A stretch of DNA of 64,000 nt from Plecoglossus altivelis (taxonomy: Eukaryota; Chordata; Actinopteri; Osmeriformes; Plecoglossidae), in contig BROE01000013.1 in NCBI GenBank assembly GCA_036571765.1, positions 6,705,008 through 6,769,007 of the forward strand, in the 5' to 3' direction. Positions 26,247-38,503 of the stretch are shown here, piece after piece (position 1 is the stretch's first letter; each line of letters begins with the position of its first letter). The position numbers were made by a program, and so were the translations under genes. The notes below the pieces were generated by a model that had not been told where the DNA came from, ran no database searches, and was given only the letters and a program-made list of their open reading frames with translations.

Positions 26247-28499
26247 CCTTTAGCGGGCGCTGGGCTGGTCAGTGACAGCTGTATGCAAGTGCGCATATGA
26301 CCCGTGCACAAGGAACACAGCAACTGCTAACTGATGACAAGCGCTTTGTTGGGGGAGAGTTTTGGTGCCTTTTTGGGTTGGGATCACAGATCTGGATGTA
26401 CTAATGGGAGAAAGGAGCCCCAATTAGGGATGTAGACCGCGCTGGGGCCCAGTCATTTCCAAACCACTTTAAATGTGTAATAAATGATCAAATGAGACAA
26501 CTCCTTTTAAGCTCACAGTAGGGTTTTCTTTTCCTCTAGAGAACATTTGCTTTAATAACAGACAGAGTGGAGCTTTGATTCAACTTGCGGCAGGCCTGCT
26601 CTGTAGACAGAAAACTTTCTGCTACTTCTGGTGGTTAATCAGCACTGAGTGGCATGTGGGTGAGTTTGCTTTGGTTGGGGCAACTGGAAACGGGGGAACT
26701 CTGGGTCTGGTAGACGGAGAGACACAGACTGGGAAGGCCCTTCTCTGACATCACAGCACACACACACGCACACAAAGTACTGCCACTCTGAAAGACCTAA
26801 AGTGGAGGTCACCTAGCAGAGGATATATAAAGCCACTCATCCATCAACATAGCATGTGGCTGTGACTAATTCCTGGAGGCCACAACAGCAACACAGAGCT
26901 ACCAAGAGCCCCTGGGAGCCTGATGGAGTGGGGGGATGAAGAGAGAAGAGGAGAGGCCCACCACTATGCACCCCAAGCCAGGCTTGGCCAGAGGACTCGG
27001 CCTGGGCCAGGGCATCCTCCCAGATCCATGGCATGCACACTGAGGCCAGCAGCACATGGTTCCACTTTCCCCATGGATCAGCCAGTGGATGTAGCTAGCT
27101 CCACGCAGACTTCCAACTGGAAGACGTCACCAGTAAATATCCTTTTACATGGATCAGGATGACATCTGTTGGGAAAATGGAATAACAAAACTGAACCACG
27201 TTTTCACATGTTCACAGGAATTCAATTAAAATGTGATTAGTGGTAGCATTAAGAGACAGGGTGCGGTTCGCCACGTTGAGGGGGCCATCGCTCTCCCTAA
27301 GCCTGGTCATGTTACCATGAGGATTACCCCTAACAGGTTGACCTCTGACCCCCAGACAGGTGCTTACAGGAAGCAGGGGCGAGTCTTCATGTGATCATAC
27401 TGCATGGGCCTCACAGGCTACACACATGGCTGGTAGACATCTCTCCTGTTAGACCACAAGGCACACACACACACAGGAAGCTCACACATTGGCTATATTT
27501 AGACTATCTGACCACTAGCCATATGGCAAAACCAATGATAAAAAATGAATAGTCTTCATATTTCCTGTGGTCAACACAGCAATACTGTAGACATACAAAG
27601 GACAGAGAAGCATAGACCGTCTTTACACAGAACTGAAGAGCGACCGAATTGACCAGAGAAAGAGAGTGAGATAGTGAGATCGATGATAAATGCAATTGTA
27701 GTAAGGTCAATACTGTGGTTGTTGACTGCGCCTTGCACTGCTCGACAGATCCGCAGAGGTTCGCAGTGTCCCCAGTCCAACAGGGTGTCTAAACAAGCAG
27801 CATGCAAGAACAGCTGCTTCCATTCTGTGCTGTTTACCAGTGTTTTCCAGAGGCAGACTAAATAGTCCTGTGTTTGTCATCACGCTCTCGCTTACACACA
27901 CACATACGGTCCAACCTCAAGACCTCTACTTAGGCAGCTTCTAGGATAAACAGCTTTCCTGCGGTGGCCAGGGAGAGAGTGGATGGGAGGATGGGAGAGA
28001 GGGAGAGAGGTAAAGAAGGGATAGTTTTACAGGATAAACGTTATCACTGCACAACACAGCAGACATGAGGACACTTTGGAAAACACTCTGGGTTTTATTT
28101 CAGTTGGCCAGCGCAACGTGAGGGATCATCGAACTGGTCCACTTTCCATGGCGGGCAGTGATCACGTTACAGAATTATGTTAAGACATAGGAAAAATAGT
28201 AGTCGCTGTTCTGGATCCTAATACACAGAGATTTCAGTGGAGAACCCAGGAGAAAGAACATGTGGAGAGCTAGTTTCGAAACAGCATCAGTCTCATTGGT
28301 ACTTAACACGGCCATTCAAAAGGCTAAAGCTGTTTCGCTTGCTGAAAAGAGGTGGGAAAAGAGAACACCGAACTGGGGAAATGTAAAACAAAGTCTATCC
28401 GTACTTCTCGACGGATTGGCAACGCTAGCGTGAAGGACAGCAAACCAACAGAAGTAAATTTGGTGTTGTGAAATTGCTCATTTAAAGATCACGACCTGT

Positions 28500-29170
28500 T
28501 CTCACAAGTGTATTAGGCCTATCTCTTTAAGAAAAGCCTCCTTGCCGAGGAATCAATTAAAACCAAACTCACAGAACGCTGGGATTAAGAAAAAGACATC
28601 AACAACAGCAAGTCCACCACTGATAAGACTGTTTGGGATCCTCATATATCAGATAAAATGATTATCCAAGAAAATAGCCTTTAAATAGACTCCAGTCAGA
28701 TTATGACTGTCTTTTAAAGTTGAAATGTCAAACGGCTTCGATTGCTGCCATGTTCGAAGAGCACACATTTCTAATGCTAAACAGAAACACACTGAGTTGT
28801 GTTCATAAGCCGGACAAAATTCCCCTATTGTTGTCAAACATACTTAACGACTTTTTCCACGGATTCGTGGTGAAAAACAGAGCGGTGCTTACTTATCGAG
28901 AACAAATGCACACCAGATGACTCGGCGAGGCGAAAAAACACCACTCAAAAGACACATTGCAAAATCCAGAGAGAAGATTTCTCTGTTACCAAGAATAATT
29001 CAGAGTTGAAGCAAAACAAAGGCTAACCGCGCTGCTTTTTTCTTTATCGATTAAAAACCGCGTTAAAGCAGCCCGCTGCACGTGTGCGCATGTTTTGAAC
29101 GCGACAGCGCTCGTTATGAATTCCAATAAGTTGCAGGACTCTGTATGACGACCTTGTGCACATGATAATT
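28500..29170. promoter_or_regulatory. candidate conserved noncoding block
   Basis: Unique, balanced-composition sequence with AT-rich homeodomain-type cores (AATCAATTAAAACC near 28551, GATTAAG near 28583). Toward its 3' end is a CpG-rich part that includes CACGTG at about 29079. No convincing coding frame. Low-confidence inference from texture. Confidence 0.22.
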
Positions 29171-29529
29171 TAAGAGCCCACAGTGACACTGAGCCTCCTC
29201 TCCTCCCTGGAGTGTTCACAGCCTGGGAGACAGGTAGCAAAACAGGGCCAGCAGTGCAGGCACAGGAGCAGAGGAGAGGAGAGGAGGAGGAGAAGAGGAG
29301 GAGAGCGTCCGAGGGTCAGGGAGGTGAAGTAGCTGCTTTGTTCTAAGGCGAGGCTCCGGGGTCTTTATCTCCAGCTGTCAGACAGAATGCTGTTTGATCT
29401 CCTTTCCTCCTGCAGCTCCCTTGGTCAACCTGACCCCAGCCTGGTCCAGCTAGCAGCTTCTGAGCATCCATCTACACCCCCACACTCTGTGCAGTGCAGG
29501 CCCACTGCAGGTGTGTTAAGGTATCTTTC

Positions 29530-29580
29530 TATATATTCTCACACACACTGTACACACACACACACACACTGTACACACAT
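29530..29580. repeat. (CA)n microsatellite, interrupted
   Basis: CA runs separated twice by CACTGTACAC, which suggests local duplication of a small CA-containing unit. Confidence 0.85.
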
Positions 29581-30545
29581 ACACAACTTGAGACATTCAG
29601 GATCTGATACTACAACACATACATACAAGCACGCACACAACTGTGCTGGTCACTTGTATTCTGTAAGCCTTGAATCTTGCAGTACCTCAAACCTTTGTAA
29701 AATAAGCGACTACCGTGTACAGCCCATTCTCTTTAAGGATGGCTGTCTTTCAACAATAAAAATCCCTACGAATAGCAATTAAAACGGATGTGCTACACTC
29801 ACTATCTACAGAGTGAGAGTGAGAGAGAGAGAGAGAGAGAAGGGGGGAGAGAGAGAGGAGGGAGACAAAGAAAGAGGAAGTGAGAAAAGAGAAGAAAAGT
29901 GCTTGAGAGAGGAGAATGTAAAGCAGCACCTCTCCTTCAAAACCACGACTGATACGATGTCTATTGATCTGTATTACAATAGCAGCAAGCTGTAAAATAT
30001 TTGATGGTTTTGTACAGATCTTAGTCCCCCTCATTCATAATTACCGCTACACATGTAGAACCAAGGGCAACTTCAGAAGGGGCGCGCCACAGAAGGCTGC
30101 TGGCAGACTGAGGGGATGATGAGCAGTCTCTGCGGGCTTCTCTGGAGCGAGGAGCCCTAAGGCTATCATTTCTACCGCAGTACACCTGCAGCAACGTACT
30201 TTAACAAAGATCAAATTATAGAGTTGAGTTTAAATAAGAAACAACACTCCCTTCCTTCGCTGTCGGTGCCTCGACTTTGTTTTGATTCGTGATTTCGGCA
30301 CAAACAGGCTGGACGGAGAGCAGGGGAGGGAAACCTAAAGTGACCTTGCGTGTGTGTTGCCTCAGATGTCCTGAAGTGTTTCATTGGCATCAAGTTGGCG
30401 TGGGTTTTCCGTGCGGCCGCTTGTGTTTCTCTCCTGTCCCCAAACTGCTTAACGTCATCATAGCATAGAAGGGCAGATAGAGATGTATAAATAGGGGGTA
30501 AGGGAAGGACAGATGGGAGATGGGAAAGAGAAGGAGGCGCATAAC

Positions 30546-30608
<63 letters not shown>

Positions 30609-30628
30609 GAGAAAGAGAGAGACAGAGA
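30546..30628. repeat. (GA)n microsatellite
   Basis: A GA run about 80 bp long with a GC interruption near 30596 and a GAAAGA interruption near 30611. It produces Ser/Leu and Glu/Arg pseudo-frames. Confidence 0.95.
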
Positions 30629-30972
30629 ACTCCCACAGACACACACACACAGATAGAAGTAAACGGCAGCTTTGGTCCCTTTGTCTCAGGCCTGGAGAGA
30701 CACACTGCCACCACGCATGAACACAAACAAGCCCCCTCATCTTCACCACTGGTCCTCCAGTGTCGTGCTTTCTGGGACATGCATATGTAGCACATCAGGG
30801 GCTGGAGGCTGGCCCCTGTTTCCCCTGCTCACTCCCTTCTTCTCCCCAGCCTCCTCAAACATTAATGTGTGCCTTTGCTCTTCTCCCTCTCTGGAGTGAG
30901 AAGAACCAACATTCTGGCATATGTTTGGGTCTGTTTCTCCACCACATTGTCAGTTTGCCTCTAACACCAAAG

Positions 30973-30973
30973 G

Positions 30974-31030
<57 letters not shown>

Positions 31031-31083
31031 TTCTTTCTCCCTCTCTCTTCTCTCTCTCTATCTCCATTTCTCTCTCTCTGGCA
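30973..31083. repeat. (CT)n microsatellite
   Basis: CT repeats with scattered GTCTC and TTTC interruptions, on the opposite strand sense to the GA repeat about 350 bp upstream. Together they could pair as an imperfect inverted polypurine/polypyrimidine arrangement. Confidence 0.93.
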
Positions 31084-32131
31084 AACAGGTGTTGAGAGAA
31101 GAAAGAGAGAATGCTAGAACTAACATTAGCATTAGCCCAGCCAGGAAGAACGTGGGTCTTACAATAGCCCAGGAAGAATAGGCTTTAGCCTGGCATGGCG
31201 GCTGAATAATGCATTAGAGCCCTGTGCCACTGTACCCTTCCACCAACTGTAGGGTTTGAGTGCTGCACTGATTTGTCCCCTCTGGCTTTGCTGAGGCCAT
31301 AAATTATGGATGGGTTAAATACTACAGTTAGGAGTGAATTAGGAGGCTGGGGTCTTAGGCTGAACGTGCGGACAGAATCCAGGGAACGTGAGTAGGAGAC
31401 AGTTACACTCTGTGAGGGAGGGCCTGGGTGTCGTTAGCACTGATCTCAGAGCAGCTGTGGAGTGTTCAATGCAGTCTTTCATTATCTGGAGGACTGATCC
31501 TGGGCAGGTTGAACATCAGACGTGTTACCAGAGGTGGCCCCTACAGCAAGAGACTCTGCCATTACTCGGTCCGCTATTGCTTCGCATTTGAAAAACCGCA
31601 AATACTTTGTAAATGAAAGAAAAGCAAACTTTGAGGCCAGCGAAAGAGAGAGAGAGAGAGAGATGGAGGGAGGGCTTGGGGCAGAGGCGGTGAGAGAGAT
31701 AAAGAGAGGCAGAAAAGCAACCAGATACAGAGCACACAGGAAGCGTTTTCACACAGCGTGTCATGTATAAGTCATAAGTCTTGACGGAGCCGAGCGGCAC
31801 ATTCTCCATTCCCTTTGGCTGTCTCAGGCTGCCAGCCGCGGAAGGCAGGATGAACAAGTTGTTCCGGCCTCCCCCCCACCACCCCCACTTCTCTCCCCTT
31901 CTGCAGCCCTTCTCTCCAGGCCTGGAGGGTCCCATGTGGCGAAGGGCCAGATGGGTCGGCCTGGAAATGAGGTGGGGCGAGGTGGGGTGGCGTAGGGGAA
32001 GGTGGAGTGGTATGGGGGTGATGGTGGAGTTGTGTTGAGCTGGTTGGGGTGGCATATGGGTAGGCATGGTGAGGTATAGTGGTGTAGGAAAGGATGAAGT
32101 GGCGTGGGCTGCTGCAGTGACATAGGAAGAG

Positions 32132-33426
32132 TTGGGTGAGGAGGGTTTGGCCAGGGTACCATGGGCTATGTTGGTGTGAGGTGGGTTTGGCCAGGGTACC
32201 ATGGGCTATGTTGGTGTGAGGTGGGTTTGGCCAGGGTACCTTGGGCTATGTTGGTGTGAGGTGGTTTTGGCCAGGGTACCATGGGCTATGTTGGTGTGAG
32301 GTGGGTTTGGCCAGGGTACCATGGGCTATGTTGGTGTGAGGAGGGTTTGGCCAGGGTACCATGGGCTATGTTGGTGTGAGGAGGGTTTGGCCAGGGTACC
32401 ATGGGCTATCTTGGTGTGAGGAGGGTTTGGCCAGGGTACCATGGGCTATCTTGGTGTGAGGAGGGTTTGGCCAGGGTACCATGGGCTATCTTGGTGTGAG
32501 GAGGGTTTGGCCAGGGTACCATGGGCTATCTTGGTGTGAGGAGGGTTTGGCCAGGGTACCATGGGCTATGTTGGTGTGAGGAGGGTTTGGCCAGGGTACC
32601 TTGGGCTATGTTGGTGTGAGGAGGGTTTGGCCAGGGTACCATGGGCTATGTTGGTGTGAGGAGGGTTTGGCCAGGGTACCATGGGCTATGCTGGTGTGAG
32701 GTGGGTTTGGCCAGGGTACCATGGGCTATGTTGGTGTAAGGAGGGTTTGGCCAGGGTACCATGGGCTATGCTGGTGTGAGGAGGGTTTGGCCAGGGTACC
32801 ATGGGCTATGCTGGTGTGAGGAGGGTTTGGCCAGGGTACCATGGGCTATGTTGGTGTGAGGTGGGTTTGGCCAGGGTACCATGGGCTATGCTGGTGTGAG
32901 GAGGGTTTGGCCAGGGTACCATGGGCTATGCTGGTGTGAGGAGGGTTTGGCCAGGGTACCATGGGCTATGTTGGTGTGAGGTGGGTTTGGCCAGGGTACC
33001 ATGGGCTATGTTGGTGTGAGGAGGGTTTGGCCAGGGTACCATGGGCTATGCTGGTGTGTGGTGGGTTTGGCCAGGGTACCATGGGCTATGTTGGTGTGAG
33101 GAGGGTTTGGCCAGGGTACCATGGGCTATCTTGGTGTGAGGAGGGTTTGGCCAGGGTACCATGGGCTATGTTGGTGTGAGGAGGGTTTGGCCAGGGTACC
33201 ATGGGCTATGTTGGTGTGAGGTGGGTTTGGCCAGGGTACCATGGGCTATGTTGGTGTGAGGTGGTTTTGGCCAGGGTACCATGGGCTATGTTGGTGCGAG
33301 GAGGGTTTGGCCAGGGTACCATGGGCTATGTTGGTGTGAGGTGGGTTTAGCCAGGGTACCATGGGCTATGCTGGTGTGAGGTGGGTTTAGCCAGGGTACC
33401 ATGGGCTATGCTGGTGTGAGGTGGGG
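32132..33426. repeat. 40-bp minisatellite, about 31.5 tandem copies
   Basis: From 32161 the unit begins ATGGGCTATG and ends CCAGGGTACC, repeating every 40 bp to 33420 with no insertion or deletion in any copy. A degenerate partial copy precedes it (32132-32160) and a partial copy follows. Variants occur at a few fixed positions: ATG or ATC and TTGG or CTGG in the first half, GTGGG or GAGGG in the second. Four ATC copies are consecutive (32401-32560), and a three-copy block of 120 bp occurs twice in tandem (32761-32880 and 32881-33000). Nearly every copy holds GGTACCATGG, so overlapping KpnI- and NcoI-type palindromes recur each 40 bp. Because 40 is not a multiple of 3, a frame through it cycles every 40 residues; no evidence suggests it is translated. 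Confidence 0.97.
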
Positions 33427-33819
33427 TGGATGTAGACTCAGGTAGGTCAGAGGGAGGTGGGGTTAAACATCCCTGCTGCTAGTTCTTCTGCTAGCCTGTC
33501 TGGTTCTCCAGCACCAGTGTACTAAGCCTGTGTTCAGACAGTCTGACAGATCTCAGCCTGAACACCATGGGGCACACCAGGACTCAACTCCACACAAGTC
33601 CAGCAGCCTTCCCCATCCTCACTCTCTTCCTTTCTTCGTCTCTCCCTCCCTCCATCCCCGCCACTCTCTCTCCTTCCATCTGGCCGCCTCCCTACTCCCC
33701 TCTCTTTATTCCTAACTCCCTCTCTTTCTCCCTCTCTTTCTCTCGCTTTCTCTTCTTTTGAGATTCAATAGCGGCCCTGGAGGCAGAGGGAGAAAGGAAG
33801 AGAGAGAGCGAGAGAAAGA

Positions 33820-34070
33820 GGTGTAAAAACATCTATGGCTTTATTTACAAAGGGCCAGGTATTGCCGGGTGTTAAATCTCGGAAATGATTTATTCTCTGC
33901 CCATGTGTGGCACCGCTCCCCGAGGCGTAACTCAGCGGTGGACTGGCCTTGCCGCAATTTACGGTGGCTGCAGAGGGTCATAAAGGAAGAATGGATTAAT
34001 CTGGAACACGGCATAAACAATATGAGTCTGACAGCCCTATTAAAACTTGTGCTACTCAGCATCAATTCAA
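33820..34070. promoter_or_regulatory. candidate conserved enhancer block next to the minisatellite
   Basis: Unique sequence rich in developmental-enhancer-like motifs (GGCTTTATTTAC, GGATTAATCTGG, CATAAACAATATG) with intact CpGs, starting 400 bp after the 40-bp array. GGATTAATC near 33992 is a bicoid/Otx-type core. No coding frame is recognised. Inference only. Confidence 0.3.
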
Positions 34071-34437
34071 CCCTCCCTCCCCAACCCCATCCCCCCCCTC
34101 CCCCCCCTCCACAAGCCAGTGTGTGCTTGCTCGCTGGAGACGGAGAGCTCCCAAACACTAACTAAGTGCACAGGCTTGTTATTGTGCTTCCCAGGGTATC
34201 GTGTTCAGAGTTTGGGGCGTTCCACATCTACATATAGCAGACGAACCTTTTAACTGTTTAACCTTTAGACATCATCGGGGGTATCGGATGTACCGGTCCA
34301 GAACGGAGGCTCCCTCAGTGCTCGTTAGTCCTGGCCGGGGCGCTTCCTGTCCCGGCCTGGTGCCCTCTTCTTTTTCCTTCTTTAGGGAATGTGCTACGTT
34401 CGCGCCTGCTGGCAGGGAACCCCATCCGGATGTATGC

Positions 34438-34474
34438 ACACACACACACACACTCACACACACACACACACACA
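34438..34474. repeat. (CA)n microsatellite
   Basis: A CA run with one CACTCACA interruption. A second, shorter CA run lies at 34621-34642. Confidence 0.9.
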
Positions 34475-37400
34475 GATGCATAAATGTCTAGATGTATCCA
34501 TACACGGACAGCCACTCTAACATGTGCACCGACACACACAAACACACGCAGTCCTCAGCTGCTTTCTGACTCCCTGGGGGAGAGGTCACTCAGCATCTTC
34601 ATTGAACCCCCATAACCCCTCACACACACACACACACACACTTTGTATATGTCTTCCTCATGCCCACATACACACACACATTTACTCCTGTCTCAGCTCA
34701 TTTCTTCAGCTCCATCTCTGTCAGGGACAGGTGTAGACTAAGCCACTCAGGAAAACATAGAGAGAGAGACAACATCCATCTAAACACAGCAGCTTTTAAC
34801 ACATTTTAAAAACAGCATGTCTAAGAAAGCCCAAAGCCCATGCTGAGAGAGAAAAACAATCTCCTGGCACAACAGAAAGAGTTACTAATTTATGGCTAGG
34901 CTGGAGGAAACTTCCTGAAATATCAGACTGGGCAGAAAATAGCAGAAATTGAAATCAATAAGTTCATTAACTTCAGAGGCGATTCTGCTGCAACTCTCAG
35001 GAAAGAAAATAAAAATAACGACACACAACACAAACAGAAAAACAGGATGAAAACAAGGTTTGACCTATGTCCAGAAGACAACCCTCATTACCCCCCCTCC
35101 TGCCTCCCCATCACCCCTGCTGATCTGAGAAGGTAGCTACACACTACTGACAACGCCTGGGGGTAATAGCAAGACTGGGCAGGTGCTAACGAGAGAAAGA
35201 CAACTGGGAGAAGCAGAGAGCAAGACAGAGAATAATGCATTTGGGGAGTCTCCCTCTCTCTCTCTCTCTCTCTCTGCCTCTGTACACGCGCAGACAGAGT
35301 GATAGATGAGGAGGCTCTTAGGGAAGTTTTACAAGGGTTGTTTTTTTCCCTCTGTTCTTGTTTGTGCCTGTAATTCAAGCTATCCCATCAATACGTGAGG
35401 GACTAGCTTAGCAGATCGTAAGGCTGACAGCTAACAAGCGCCGGGCCTTCTCCAGCAAACAGAGAGGAGTGCCATGCCAGGTTTCACTATGCATGCATTG
35501 GCTACACCATAAATGCACCTCATCATTTACGTCCAGAAGCATGCCTGTGATATTAGGAATGCCTTAGGAAATACATACTGTCAACGGACCATGTGTACAA
35601 AAACTCAATTCGTGATGTATGTGTCCTGCTTGTGCGCAAACACAAAGCCCCTGAATGAGTACCGTTATGTACTGGGAGATGTCTCTAAGGTAGTGGATGT
35701 GAGGTAGTGTAGACCCTGTGACCCTGAGTGACCCTGCTTTGGAGAGACTCCATCACAACTGACTGGGGCATCAGTAGGGCCTGCAGCCTGTGTCACACCA
35801 CTTCCTCCTGTGATTTACAGCTGTGACCCCCCCCCCCGACACACACATAAGCTCAAGCCCACCACACACACACACATACACAATGTCCCCAAGTTTTAGA
35901 TTGTCCTCGACCCTAGCTGAGCCCCCGTCACTAGAGGTGGTCAAACTCCCTTTCAATCTCCACTACAGATCTTTCTCTTTCACCTTCAGATTAGGGCGCT
36001 AGGCTAACTGGGCTAACAGGACCACAGCCATATCTACACTTGCCACATTAATAGGATTTATTCTATTCCTGCTAAATCCTTATTCTGTATTCATGTTATC
36101 CTAAATGGAATGAGAAGCAGACATTTCTGAAAGGCATTTCTTCCTTTAATAACTTTCTTTTTTTTATGAACGAGAGGAACTGGACGCCCTCAGTCCGGAA
36201 GCTTAGAGGTCATTCTCCCAGGGGGTTTCTGGGAACGCAAACACACTACCGTTGTTGGCAAGCAGATCGCCAGGGTTCAAACAGAAGCCAAAGCATTCGT
36301 TACGGACTCATTTTGTTTCCTGGTGTCGGGGTGTCCAGAGAAATGTTGAGCGTTACAAAGAAAAAGTGAGAACGACCACCGTACGTTCCGGACCTCGAAG
36401 GCAGCAACGCGTGGGTTTCCCCGCTACAACAGAAACAAGACGAGTGTTAAAGCCTTGGGGGTCAGGGGAAGGGGAAATGAGACACACTGGTCCACCAATA
36501 CGAGGTACATGGAAACACACAGCATATCAAGCTTAGTTTCCTCAGCAGCTAATAACGTTCGATTTCCCCTGATGGACGAGTTATATTGTCTTACCAAGAC
36601 TGAGAGCGGTGTGAGAGGAAGGAGAGGGAGAAAGCGAGATGGAGAGAGAGCTTAATTCGACATTATACAGACTACATAGGAGTGTGTCCAAAGGCCTTTC
36701 ACAGCTAATCCATATTTAAGAGATATAGTGAACTGACAGGCCAAGCCTCGGGCCCACAAACAGCCTCAGAGCTGTAGGATGGCCTGTTGACCATTTATTT
36801 ATGAAGTCAAAGCTCAGTGCCAAAGAGGTAAGGCAGCCACTCTGACAACAACTTAAAGTGCTTATATCCAAACTGAATATTTCATTCACCGGCATTTTCC
36901 TTTGGAGTCCTTTTCATGGCACAAAAAAGGGAGACTTGGGGGGGGGGGGGGGGAGAAAGGGAGGAGGAGAAGAGGACACCGCAGGTGATGCGAGACCTTT
37001 CTGTAACCCAGCTGAAGTACACAGGTGGGGTTGGGAAAGAGGGAGAGAGGGAGGGGGTGGAGAGAGAGAAAGAGAAAGTAAAGGTAGTTCACACGCCTCA
37101 AGGTCACATTGAGGAGGATTGTTCATTTTCTTTCCCGCGCTCCATCTCTCATGCCCTCCCCCTTCTTTCTCTCAGTCTCTCTGTCTCTCTCTTTCTTTAC
37201 AGAGAGTCTCTCCACCTCAGCCTTTCATGTGAGGAAAAAAACTTAGGGGGGAAAAAAATCTTCAGAAAGCAAAACGTTGTTGGGCACAGATTTGACAACA
37301 TCCTAGGATTCTCTTCTCTTGAAAGAACTCTGTTAAGAAGAAGCCAAAGTAGAGAGAGAAAAAAATCCACAGAAGACTGCATGCAAAAATATGACGGGCA

Positions 37401-37957
37401 GGCAGGAACTCTTCATTTCTACACAGTCTCTCTTTCTCTGTCTCTCCTCTCGCTCATTTTGATCTGTCTATTCGTGGCCTATGTGTGTCTCAGAGAGAAG
37501 GGAAGACTGGCAGGTGGCTGTGTGCTGAGGTATTGAGGCCTATGAAATATTTACCAAAGCAATAATGACTCCCTGGACAGAGAGAGGAAAAAAGAGGAGG
37601 AGGCAGAGGAGGAGGAGAAAGAAAGAAAAAAAATGGAGAAGTGGAGAAAAGTGAAAAGTGCTGCTCCTCTCTGAGAAGAAGGGACGAACGAAGATGATTG
37701 ATGCTGGTCCCAGACTTTGGCGCGGTCTTTGTAGTCTGAAGAGAGAATATGGGCAATACCAAATCATGCCCGGTAATGTTTTTTAAATATCAAAGCCCAA
37801 ATGGCGTTGGCAACAAGCTTCACTTACTGTGAAAGTGACAAGTGACTTTCCGAGCCCTTTCAAAACATCAAGAGAACTGAAAGGCTCTGAAATGGACACC
37901 TATCAAAATGGAGAAAATGTACACACAGCCACAAACACACACAGAGAACACGCTCGC

Positions 37958-37999
37958 AAGTCTGTCCTGAGGGTTTGGAAGTCTGTCCTGAAGGTTTGG
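37958..37999. repeat. 21-bp tandem duplication
   Basis: Two adjacent 21-bp copies starting AAGTCTGTCCTGA, differing at one base (AGGG versus AAGG). A recent slippage or duplication event in otherwise unique DNA. Confidence 0.9.
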
Positions 38000-38453
38000 A
38001 AACACCGATACTTCAAGTATAGGACCCCCCTGCAAGCAGCCTTTTAAGTAAATACCCCCCCCCCCCCACACACACACACACACTCTTCTCCCACACTTAT
38101 TTACCTTTGAGCAGAAAGGTTTTGGCTGCCCGCTGATGACAGTTTGATCTGGCCATTGAATGCCCAGTCTTTGACGGACACGGAGGAAGGAAGCTCTCTG
38201 AACATGCTGCTGTTTTCTCAGGCTTCACACCACTACCAGGAGACCGGGCCTCTTCAGAACAACACAGGTCACTCTCCTGGAAGGCTCAGAATGAAGGAAG
38301 GAGACTGGCCCATTAGGGCTTGGGGGAGGGGGTGGGGGGGTTAACACAGTGTCTAAGAGGAGAAGAGGCAGAGAACATACAGTAGGTGTGACAAACAAGC
38401 ACAAATGTTACCCAAAATGTTACCCCAACACCAAGTGGATTGGTTGTCTTTGG

Positions 38454-38456
<3 letters not shown>

Positions 38457-38502
<46 letters not shown>
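38457..38502. repeat. (GT)n microsatellite
   Basis: An uninterrupted GT run of about 46 bp. Confidence 0.96.

Positions 38503-38503
<1 letters not shown>

Larger units (their letters stand above)
19349..32131. other. irx3-fto intergenic region, central part
   Basis: No gene is recognised. Content is mixed unique sequence with many simple repeats, of which the larger ones are listed. Unique stretches with enhancer-like texture include about 28500-29170. The sequence at 31960-32131 is G-rich and loosely GGTGGGG-repetitive and leads into the 40-bp minisatellite. Frames longer than 100 codons here overlap repeats or lack any recognisable motif. Confidence 0.55.

Noticed and set aside
32132..33426. 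CRISPR-like array or repeat-protein gene
   Set aside because: Copies are contiguous with no spacers, the setting is eukaryotic, and 40 bp is not divisible by three, so any frame is a by-product of the repeat.
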